This document shows positions 41,571-48,700 of a stretch of 64,000 nucleotides of DNA, piece after piece (position 1 is the stretch's first letter; each line of letters starts with the position of its first letter). The notes below the pieces were generated by a model. That model did not search any database, was not told the origin of the DNA, and worked only from the letters and a program-made list of their open reading frames with translations. Where the stretch lies: positions 1 through 64,000 of the forward strand of contig NZ_JOIU01000035.1 in the NCBI RefSeq assembly GCF_000720135.1. Reading direction: 5' to 3'. Source of the stretch: Streptomyces sp. NRRL S-1022. Its GTDB lineage: Bacteria; Actinomycetota; Actinomycetes; Streptomycetales; Streptomycetaceae. The position numbers were made by a program, and so were the translations under genes.

Positions 41571-43964
41571 GTGACGAGCGAGCCCCTGCCTCCGGTGGAC
41601 CGCGACCCGAGCGCCGATCTGGCGGCGCTGGCGAAGGTCGTCGCCCGGCAGCGCGCGGAGATGGAACGGCTGCGGGACCTGGCCGCGACCTCGGCCGTGC
41701 TGGAGCGGGCCAAGGGCGTACTGATGGCTCTCACCGGGTGTACGCCGGACGAGGCCCACGAGGAGCTGGCCCGGCGCGCCAAGGACGGCAACCGCACCCT
41801 CCTCGAACAGTGCTGGCTCACCCTGGGCGCCCTGCCGCCCCTGGAACGGCCCGCCGCCACCCCGGCCGCGCCGCCCGCCGAGGCCGACGCCTCCGGGGCC
41901 CCGGCCGCCGGCACCACGGAACTCGCGGAGGTCCTCGGGCACATCGCCCGCGACCTCGTCCGGGTCGGCTCGCCCCACGAACTGGCCGGGTGCCTGCTCG
42001 AACACCTGGCGCACGAGATCGACGGCGACGCGGTGATGCTGTACGAGCGGCTGCCCGAGGGCGGCCTGAGGCTGATGGCGTACGCCGGCCTCGACCCCAC
42101 CCTCGCCGCCCAGTGGCGGCAGCTGCCACCGGTGAGCAGCGTGGCCGCGATGGACGCCCTGCGGTCCGGCGAGCCCCGCTGGCTGGAGGACCTCACCGCC
42201 GACCGCACCCGCTACCTGCTCATCGGGGATCCCCCGGAGCGGTGGGCCACCCGGGCCTGGCTGCCCCTGCGGGCCGGGGAGACCGCCCACATCGCCCTCG
42301 GGGTGCTGCGCCGCCGGAGCGGGCCGTTCGCGCCGCGCGAGCGGGAGCTGCTGCGGGCCGTGAGCCGGCTGTGCGCGGGCCGGCTGCGGGCCTTCGACGG
42401 CCCGCCGGGCGGCACGCCCGGGGACCTCTCCCCCACCGTGCAGGCGGTGTTCGACGCGCTGCCGGGCGCGGCGACCTTCCTGACCCCGCTGCGCGGAGCC
42501 TCCGGCGAGGTGGAGGACTACCGCATCGACGCCGCCACCCCGGAGGCGGTCGACGTGTTCGGCCGGACCGGTCGGGACATGGTCGGCAGTCACATCCTGG
42601 AGAGCTACCCGTCGGTCGCGGGCGAACCGCTGTGGCAGGGCTACCTGCAGGCCCTGGAGACCGGAGTGCCCTTCGAGGGCGAGCCGTTCGCCTACCAGGA
42701 CGTGATCGGCGACGTGCCCGTGACCGCCACCTACACGGTGCGTGCGGCCCCGCTGGGCGAGGGCCTGGTGGTGACCTGGCTCCGGCACGACCCGGTGGAC
42801 CGGCAGGAGCAGCGCCTCGCCGACGTGCAGCGGCTCGGCAACCTGGGCTGGGCGAACTGGAACCTGATCACCCAGGAGATCTCCTGGGCCGCACAGACGT
42901 ACGCCGTGCTGGGCGTGGTCCCCGGCCAGGAACCGGTCCGGCTGGAGCGGCTGCCCGACCTGGCGCTGCCGGAGGACACCGGTCCGCTGGCGCACGCCAT
43001 CGCCGAACTCGTCTCCCGGGGCCGGGCGTTCAACGTGCCGTTCCGCATCGACACGCCGGCGGGCGTCCGGCACCTGCGGATGGTCGCGGAGGCCGTCACG
43101 GCGCCCGACGGCACCCCGGTCGAGGTGCACGGCTTCGTCCAGGACCTCACCGCGCAGCGCAGCGCGGAACTGGCGCTGGTGGAGAGCGAACGCGCGATGC
43201 TCCTCCAGCGCGGCATCCTCCAGGCCGAACGGGCCCTGGCGGCCCGGCTGCAGCACGCCCTGCTGCCACTGCCCAGCAAGCCGGTCGAGCTGGCCGGGCT
43301 GCGCGTCGAGGTCGCCTACCTGCCCGCGCAGGCCGGCATCCATGTCGGCGGCGACTGGTTCAGCGCCATCGAACTGCCCGACTGCGAAGCGCTGTTCGTG
43401 GTCGGCGACGTGGCGGGCCACGGCATCGACGCCGTGGCCACCATGGCCCAGCTCAGGTTCACCGCGAAGGGCATGGTCAGCACCGGCTCCTCGCTCACCG
43501 GGGCCCTGGCGCGGCTGAACCAGCTCCTGCTGCACTCCCGGGACGGCCAGATCACCGCCACCATGGTGCTGGCCCGCTACGACCCCGACCGGCACGTACT
43601 GGCCTGGGCGCAGGCCGGGCACCCGCCGCCCATGCTGGTGCGCCGGGGCGAGGTGCATTTCCTGGACCGGCCCGGAGGCATGCTGCTCGGTGCGATGTCC
43701 AGCCCCGCCTACGAGTCGCGCGAGCTGCGGCTGGAGCCCGGGGACCGGCTGCTGCTCTACACCGACGGCCTGGTCGAACGCCCCGGCGAGGGTCTCGACG
43801 CGGGCTTCGCCCGGCTGTCCGAGGCCGTGCGCGCCCACGGCAGCGGCGATTCCGACTCCCTGGAGGCACTGCTCGCCTCGATGATCGCCGAGGAGCGGCG
43901 GGACGACGTGTGCGTGCTGGACATCCGGGTGCCCCTGGAGGAGGAGCCGGGCGCGGACGGCTAG
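41571..43964 (+). CDS. ANTAR-GAF-PAS-SpoIIE phosphatase
   Basis: The 797-residue product starts with an ANTAR-type helical unit (~38-90, RDLAATSAVLERAKGVLMAL, TPDEAHEELARRAKD), normally an RNA-binding antitermination module. A GAF domain (~120-275), two PAS domains (~285-410 and 425-540) and a C-terminal SpoIIE PP2C (~555-785) follow. Metal ligands are in HVGGDWFSAIE (~592) and GDVAGHGIDAVATMA (~611). The fusion of ANTAR to a phosphatase is recurrent in Streptomyces but unexplained. It is cytosolic. The GTG at 41571 is chosen; the frame is open further upstream in non-coding sequence. Confidence 0.85.
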   Translation: MTSEPLPPVDRDPSADLAALAKVVARQRAEMERLRDLAATSAVLERAKGVLMALTGCTPDEAHEELARRAKDGNRTLLEQCWLTLGALPPLERPAATPAAPPAEADASGAPAAGTTELAEVLGHIARDLVRVGSPHELAGCLLEHLAHEIDGDAVMLYERLPEGGLRLMAYAGLDPTLAAQWRQLPPVSSVAAMDALRSGEPRWLEDLTADRTRYLLIGDPPERWATRAWLPLRAGETAHIALGVLRRRSGPFAPRERELLRAVSRLCAGRLRAFDGPPGGTPGDLSPTVQAVFDALPGAATFLTPLRGASGEVEDYRIDAATPEAVDVFGRTGRDMVGSHILESYPSVAGEPLWQGYLQALETGVPFEGEPFAYQDVIGDVPVTATYTVRAAPLGEGLVVTWLRHDPVDRQEQRLADVQRLGNLGWANWNLITQEISWAAQTYAVLGVVPGQEPVRLERLPDLALPEDTGPLAHAIAELVSRGRAFNVPFRIDTPAGVRHLRMVAEAVTAPDGTPVEVHGFVQDLTAQRSAELALVESERAMLLQRGILQAERALAARLQHALLPLPSKPVELAGLRVEVAYLPAQAGIHVGGDWFSAIELPDCEALFVVGDVAGHGIDAVATMAQLRFTAKGMVSTGSSLTGALARLNQLLLHSRDGQITATMVLARYDPDRHVLAWAQAGHPPPMLVRRGEVHFLDRPGGMLLGAMSSPAYESRELRLEPGDRLLLYTDGLVERPGEGLDAGFARLSEAVRAHGSGDSDSLEALLASMIAEERRDDVCVLDIRVPLEEEPGADG

Positions 43965-43990
43965 GGCCGCCGTCCGGGAACCGGGCGTGC

Positions 43991-44503
43991 TCAGTCCACG
44001 GGGTGGCCGGCCTCGATGCCTGCGGCGTCGGAGAGCCGCAGCAGCGGCCCGTCCCGGCCCTCGCCCCACTCGACCGGGTCGAGCACGAAGCCGACGTGGT
44101 CGCCGCCGTCGATGCGGTGCAGGACGGCGCCGACGAACCAGGCCGCCGTGTCCGTCAGGACGGCGCTGCCGCCGTGTCCCTCCCGCCAGTGCAGCCGGGC
44201 GAACTTGTCGGTCTCGTCGCCCGTCTCCCCGCCGAGGAGTTCCGCCAGCTCCCGCTGGTCCCGGGTGAGCAGGTGGACGGCGAGGAACTGGGCGGCCCGG
44301 GCGGCCCGGTAGGTGCGGTTGACCTTGGACAGCCAGACGGCGAACCGGAGCGGCTCCATGGAGCACTGCGAGGCGAAGCCGACCAGACAGCCAGCGCGCT
44401 CGCCGCCCGCCGCGGCGGTCACCACGCACATGTCCGGATCCAGCCGGTCGAAGAAGCCGCTCAACCGCCCGGCGCCGCCCCGCGTGCCGCTCTCGTCCGC
44501 CAT
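43991..44503 (-). CDS. Flavin reductase-like protein
   Basis: The 170-residue product has the flavin reductase (FMN-binding split barrel) pattern: MCVVTAAAGGERAGCLVGFA, SQCSMEPLRFAVWLSKVNRT, AQFLAVHLLTRDQRELAELL. A diflavin or NAD(P)H:flavin oxidoreductase of the HpaC/DIM6 group is likely. It is cytosolic. Convergent with the SpoIIE gene (27 bases between stops), and followed 57 bases upstream by the peptidoglycan-binding gene on the same strand. Confidence 0.85.
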   Translation of the reverse strand: MADESGTRGGAGRLSGFFDRLDPDMCVVTAAAGGERAGCLVGFASQCSMEPLRFAVWLSKVNRTYRAARAAQFLAVHLLTRDQRELAELLGGETGDETDKFARLHWREGHGGSAVLTDTAAWFVGAVLHRIDGGDHVGFVLDPVEWGEGRDGPLLRLSDAAGIEAGHPVD

Positions 44504-44560
44504 GCCGTCCGCTCCCGTCCGCCGCCGCCGTTGGGTTACGCATGCTCGCGCCGCGTGCGC

Positions 44561-45325
44561 TCATGCATCGTCCCCCGAGCCGGTGCGGGACTCCAGCGCG
44601 CGCCGCGTGTCGTCCCCGTAGACACCCCTCTCGTCACCGCTGATGCCGTACCAGAGCTGGAAGCGGGCCACGGCCTCGGTGAGCGTGACGTCGTAGGTGC
44701 CGCCGGCGGAGCCGTCACGGTAGACGTCCGGGATGCGCAGCAGACGCCGCTGGAGGTCGGCGACCTCGGGGCCGGTGTCGCCCTGCCGGAGCGTGCCGGG
44801 GCCGTCCGGGTCGCTCGCGCCGGTGGGCGCGGCGGGGGCGACGTCGGCCGGGGCGCTCGGGGCCGGCGGGGCTGAGGCGCTGGCGGGCGGGGCGGTCGTG
44901 GCCGGCGGGGCGGTCGTGGCCGGCGGGGGCGGGGCGGCGGTGGCGGCCTGCTGGCGGCCGGGGAGCAGCAGGGCGCAGCCGAAGCCCACGAGAGCCGCGG
45001 CGGCCACCGCCACGGCGACGGCGGCCCGGCGCCGTCCGGAGCCGGAACCGGGAGCGCCCTTGGCCGGCGGCCGTCCCGGGGCGGTCGCGGGACGGGCACC
45101 GGCCGGCCGGGGCGTGGGGACGGGCGGGATCTCCTGGGTGTCGGCCTCGGCGGAGTGCGCCGTCCGCGGCCGCGGTGCCGCGCCGACGGGCCGGTACGTC
45201 ACCGGGTCGGGCCGGAACTCGCGCATCAGCTCCGCGAGGGCGTCGAAACGGCGGGTCCGCAGGACCCGGACGGGCTCCAGCACCCGTCCGGGCGGCGGCT
45301 GTTCGGGGTCGGGCGGTGTCGGCAC
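44561..45325 (-). CDS. Membrane-anchored peptidoglycan-binding protein
   Basis: The 254-residue product has a cytosolic N-terminus (~95 residues), one transmembrane helix (RRAAVAVAVAAAALVGFGCALLL, split here: RRRAAVAVAVAAA then ALVGFGCALLLPG), an Ala/Pro-rich linker and a C-terminal PG_binding_1 domain (LRQGDTGPEVADLQRRLLRI, TLTEAVARFQLWYGI). It is a type II membrane protein with the wall-binding domain outside. It may tether a partner to peptidoglycan. The N-terminal VLRTRRFDALAELMREF piece is common to actinobacterial membrane proteins. Confidence 0.8.
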   Translation of the reverse strand: MPTPPDPEQPPPGRVLEPVRVLRTRRFDALAELMREFRPDPVTYRPVGAAPRPRTAHSAEADTQEIPPVPTPRPAGARPATAPGRPPAKGAPGSGSGRRRAAVAVAVAAAALVGFGCALLLPGRQQAATAAPPPPATTAPPATTAPPASASAPPAPSAPADVAPAAPTGASDPDGPGTLRQGDTGPEVADLQRRLLRIPDVYRDGSAGGTYDVTLTEAVARFQLWYGISGDERGVYGDDTRRALESRTGSGDDA

Positions 45326-45401
45326 CTGGCTCTCCTTCCGTCCCGCGGATACGGGGCTGTCACACCCCCACGCTCAGATACGGCGCCCACCGCGGCCCCG
45401 T

Positions 45402-45952
45402 TCAGACACCTCCCGCGCACCGGGCCGCCCGCGCTCGCAGCAGCGCCGGTCGGACGGGGAGGGTCCCGGGGAACGCGCCGTGGCCGACACCCGGTGCGGT
45501 CACGGCCAGCCGGCCGTGGCCGCGCACGACGGTGTCCGGGCCGACCTCGCCGGGGTCGAGCGAGAGGTATCCGCGGGCGGACCGGGCGCCCACGGTGCCC
45601 GCCTTCGGCGGGGCCTCGCGGTCTCCCAGGGCAGCGGCTCGCCCTCCCGTTCGGGGTCGCTGTCGGCGGCGTAGCGGCGGATCACCCGGCCGTTCTCGGC
45701 GACGATCCACACGTCGGAGCCGCCGGCGTCGTCCAGGAAGAAGAACTGGGCCCGGCCGCAGTGGTCGCTGACCCGCTCGACCGTCTCGGTCATGCCGTCC
45801 CAGGAGTCGCCGACGAGCAGGTCGAACGGACCGAAGACCGGGCGCCAGCCGTCCAGCTCCGGGGCGACGAAGGGCCGCCCCGCGGTGCGCCCGGCGCCGC
45901 CCGGGCCGGGGACGCCGATCTCCCGGGCCCCGACAAGGGATTCGACCTTCAT
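45402..45952 (-). pseudogene. Frameshifted hypothetical gene after the ATP-grasp gene
   Basis: From ATG 45952 one frame encodes FVAPELDGWRPVFGPFDLLV, ERVSDHCGRAQFFFLDDAGG, SDVWIVAENGRVIRRYAAD and ends about EPLPWETARP near 45625. The natural continuation AGTVGARSARGYLSLDPGEV, GPDTVVRGHGRLAVTAPGV to the stop at 45402 is in the minus-one frame. One base is missing near 45610-45630. The domain resembles SMI1/immunity-like proteins of unknown role. It may be a real mutation or an assembly error; no slippery sequence is evident. It follows the ATP-grasp gene on the same strand by 120 bases. Confidence 0.7.
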
Positions 45953-46072
45953 GTGGCCGGACAGGACCGGCGACCGCCGACAGCGCTCCGGGGCGGGCGG
46001 GAGCGCCGCTCGGCCACGGTTTCGGCACACCGCCGAACCGACGGCCGGCGCGCTGACCCCGGGGTGTTCCTG

Positions 46073-46915
46073 TCAGGCGGGGCTGAGCGCCCCCTGTACG
46101 AAGCGGCTCAGGGACGCCGTGAACGCGGTGACGAAGGCGTCCCTGGCCTCCTCCGGGAGGGCCTCCAGGGACAGGTAGGGGTTGAGGTCCTCCAGCTCCA
46201 CCAGGAGCAGACCGCCGTCCGGGGTGCGGCAGGCGTCGACGCGCTGGATGCCGTGCCCGAGGTCGTTCCAGTCGATGAACCGGCGGGCGAACTCCAGGTC
46301 GGCGGCGGTGGCCGCGTAGGGCTCCAGCTCCCAGCGCCGCCCGGGGTCGGGGGCGTACAGGGCGTACTGGAAGTCGTCGTCGACGAAGTAGAAGGACACC
46401 TCGTAGGCGAAGTCGACGCGGGGCTGGATCAGGACGTCCCCGGCGGTGAGTCCGGCGAGCCGGCCGGCCGGGACGACGCGCAGGCCGAGGGAGTCGGCGC
46501 CCAGCTTCGGCTTGACCACGTACTGCTCGGCGGACGGCAGTCGGTCCGCGTCCTCGGCGCGGTCGACGGTCGGTATCACCGGGTAGCCGGCGGCCGTCAG
46601 GTCGAGCAGGTACTGCTTGCCGGCCATGTCCGCCTTCCCGGTGAGCGGGTTGTACACCCGGGTGCCGGTGCCGAGCGCGCGGGCGCGGAAGGCGTCGTAC
46701 TCCCGCTGGTAGCCGAGGACGGGACCGCTGTTGCGCACGACGACGGCGTCGAAGCCGTCCATCAGCGCCGCCGCGTCCAGCGGATGGCACAGGGCCAGGT
46801 CGAAGTGGTCGCGCAGCCGCGAGGCGAGGTGGATGTCCTCGTCGCAGTAGCGGCGCCCGCGGGCCTGGTACGCCAGGTCCGTGACGTAGAGCAGGCGGGG
46901 ACGGGCGGCCGGCAT
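46073..46915 (-). CDS. ATP-grasp / RimK-like ligase
   Basis: The 280-residue product has PLTGKADMAGKQYLLDLTAA, QYVVKPKLGADSLGLRVV (the ATP-grasp 'KP..G..s.G' motif) and DVLIQPRVDFAYEVSFYFV, then ELEDLNPYLSLEALP near the end, where a metal-binding Glu/Asn pair lies. The fold is that of RimK/glutathione-synthase enzymes, which couple a carboxylate to an amine with ATP. Substrates are unknown. It is cytosolic. The downstream gene on the same strand is frameshifted. GAGGAGCC precedes the ATG at 46915. Confidence 0.82.
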   Translation of the reverse strand: MPAARPRLLYVTDLAYQARGRRYCDEDIHLASRLRDHFDLALCHPLDAAALMDGFDAVVVRNSGPVLGYQREYDAFRARALGTGTRVYNPLTGKADMAGKQYLLDLTAAGYPVIPTVDRAEDADRLPSAEQYVVKPKLGADSLGLRVVPAGRLAGLTAGDVLIQPRVDFAYEVSFYFVDDDFQYALYAPDPGRRWELEPYAATAADLEFARRFIDWNDLGHGIQRVDACRTPDGGLLLVELEDLNPYLSLEALPEEARDAFVTAFTASLSRFVQGALSPA

Positions 46916-47076
46916 GGGGGCTCCTCGGGACGGCGCGGGTGTCAGGCGGGAGTGAGGGAAAGGCGCTGCGAGTCGTCGTTGCCGACGGCGGAGAAAGGTT
47001 ACGCCGGGGGGTGCGGCGGTTTTCGGCCACCCCCGTCGACCCACTCGCCGGCCACCCCGTCGACCCGCCCACGGCA

Positions 47077-47086
47077 GCACTCAGTT
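47077..47086. promoter_or_regulatory. TetR operator-like half site
   Basis: GCACTCAGTT shares the ACTCAGT core with the two sites at 47109 and 47981 and lies 78 bases before the TetR start codon. One arm is imperfect. Confidence 0.4.
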
Positions 47087-47108
47087 CCCCCGAAGGAGCA
47101 CTCCCGCT

Positions 47109-47119
47109 GCACTGAGTGC
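47109..47119. promoter_or_regulatory. TetR operator upstream of the TetR gene
   Basis: GCACTGAGTGC is a perfect palindrome with a central base, 36 bases before the TetR gene start, where it would overlap the promoter. A copy of its core lies before the DUF35 gene at 47981. Confidence 0.55.
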
Positions 47120-47154
47120 CACGAATCCAGGGCCCGGATGCTACGTTCCCGTCC

Positions 47155-47928
47155 ATGAGCTCCAGCAGCGCGGCGCCGGCCGCGAAGCCGCCGATCCGGG
47201 ACGCCCTGGTGGGGGCGGCCTTCCGGCTCTTCCTGGAACACGGCTACGAGCAGACCACGGTGGACGACATCGTGACCCTGGCCGGGGTCGGCCGGCGTTC
47301 GTTCTTCCGGTACTTCCCCTCCAAGGAGGACGTGGTCTTCCCCGACCACGAGCGCTGCCTGGCCGACATGACCGCGTTCCTGGCGGCGGGCGGCCCGGAG
47401 CACGATCCGGTGCGGCGGGTCTGCGACGCGGCCCGGCTGGTGTTCGGGATGTACGCCGAGAACCCGACCTTCTCCGTGCAGCGCTACCAGCTCACCCGGC
47501 AGGTGCCGGGCCTGCGGGCCTACGAGCTGTCGGTGGTGTGGCGCTACGAGCGGGCGCTCGCCGAGTACCTGCGCGCGCGGTTCGCGGGGCGGCCCGACGG
47601 GATCCTGAACGCCGACGTCATCGCGGCCGCGGTCGTCGCCGCGCACAACAACGCGCTGCGCTCCTGGCTGCGCTCGGACGGCGAGGACGACCCGGGCGCG
47701 GCCGTGGACCACGCACTGGGACACGTGCAGCGGACGTTCGGCCGGACGGCCGCCACCCAGGCGGCCCCCTCGCCGCCGGCCACCGCGACGGCCGCCGCCT
47801 GGCTCGGCCCCGCCGGCGCCGGGGCGGGACCGGCGCGGCCCGACGACGTGGTGGTGCTGGTCGCCCGCCGGGACGCCCCGTTGTGGCGGCTGGTGCAGGA
47901 ACTGGAGACGGCGCTCGGCCGCGGCTGA
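47155..47928 (+). CDS. TetR-family transcriptional regulator
   Basis: The 257-residue product has the TetR_N helix-turn-helix (ALVGAAFRLFLEHGYEQTTV, DDIVTLAGVGRRSFFRYFPS) and an all-helical ligand domain (LVFGMYAENPTFSVQRYQLT). The C-terminal ~50 residues are Ala/Pro-rich with an unusual basic/acidic end (VVVLVARRDAPLWRLVQELE). It is probably a dimeric repressor of its own gene and the DUF35 gene downstream, judging from shared CACTnAGTG sites. The ligand is unknown, but an acyl-CoA thioester fits its neighbour. Confidence 0.88.
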   Translation: MSSSSAAPAAKPPIRDALVGAAFRLFLEHGYEQTTVDDIVTLAGVGRRSFFRYFPSKEDVVFPDHERCLADMTAFLAAGGPEHDPVRRVCDAARLVFGMYAENPTFSVQRYQLTRQVPGLRAYELSVVWRYERALAEYLRARFAGRPDGILNADVIAAAVVAAHNNALRSWLRSDGEDDPGAAVDHALGHVQRTFGRTAATQAAPSPPATATAAAWLGPAGAGAGPARPDDVVVLVARRDAPLWRLVQELETALGRG

Positions 47929-47980
47929 TCCGCGAACCCTCCCTGGCGCAAATTCGGGGTACGGAGTGCCTTTACGAGTG

Positions 47981-47992
47981 ACACTCAGTGCC
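47981..47992. promoter_or_regulatory. TetR operator upstream of the DUF35 gene
   Basis: ACACTCAGTGCC contains the palindrome CACTCAGTG (47982-47990) that is repeated upstream of the TetR gene. It lies 100 bases before the DUF35 start codon and suggests coordinated control. Confidence 0.5.
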
Positions 47993-48092
47993 ATAACCTG
48001 ACGGCGTGCGCGGTGGCACGGCAACCGCGCACATGTGTGCCCGGTCTGCGCCGGGTACGCGGGATCCGGCCGAGCGCAGGGAGTTGACCAGC

Positions 48093-48506
48093 GTGTACCA
48101 CCACTCAGCAAGCACCTCGCATCCGGCGGCCGGTTCCGCTGCGGGTGTTCTCGATCCCGCCGCGGACTCCAAGGACGCCATCCTCTTCCAGCGCTGCACC
48201 TGGTGCGGCACCGCGATGTACCACCGGCTGCTCTGTCCGGTCTGCCAGGGCAGCGAGCTGCGCACCGAGCGCAGCGAGGGCGTCGGCACGGTCCGCCACT
48301 CCACCGTGGTGCACCGCAACACGCCCGCGGCGCGCAATGTGTCGCTGGTGGAGATGGCCGAGGGGTTCGTCGTCCGGGGCCGGGTCATGGGCCCGCCGGT
48401 CGGGATCCACAGCGGCGACCGGGTCCGGCTGTCCACCGCCAAGGACCCGGTGCGCGGCGAGCCGGTCTTCCAGCTGCTGGACGAGCCGTACCGGGCCTGG
48501 ACCTGA
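48093..48506 (+). CDS. DUF35 OB-fold / zinc-ribbon protein
   Basis: The 137-residue product has a zinc ribbon with two CxxC pairs (CTWCG and CPVCQG, about residues 35-52) followed by an OB-fold (GVGTVRHSTVVHRNTPAARN, VRGRVMGPPVGIHSGDRVRL). DUF35 proteins work as non-catalytic partners of thiolases/3-ketoacyl-CoA synthases, but no thiolase is adjacent. The GTG start is nine bases after GGGAG. It is transcribed from behind the TetR gene with a shared operator core. Confidence 0.85.
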   Translation: MYHHSASTSHPAAGSAAGVLDPAADSKDAILFQRCTWCGTAMYHRLLCPVCQGSELRTERSEGVGTVRHSTVVHRNTPAARNVSLVEMAEGFVVRGRVMGPPVGIHSGDRVRLSTAKDPVRGEPVFQLLDEPYRAWT

Positions 48507-48700
48507 CCGCCGTACCCCGCGCCGCACCCGGGACCAACCCGGTTGCCGTCGGGCCCTGTTGAACGGCGCCCCGCTCGTTCCCCGATGTGATCGACCACCT
48601 CTCCTCCACAGGCAACCCACAGCCTCCCCTTTTCATCCTCCCGGGGCGAGGGACGCCCGGGAGGGCCGGGACGTCCGTGGTCGGGGTTCGAGGAGGAACT

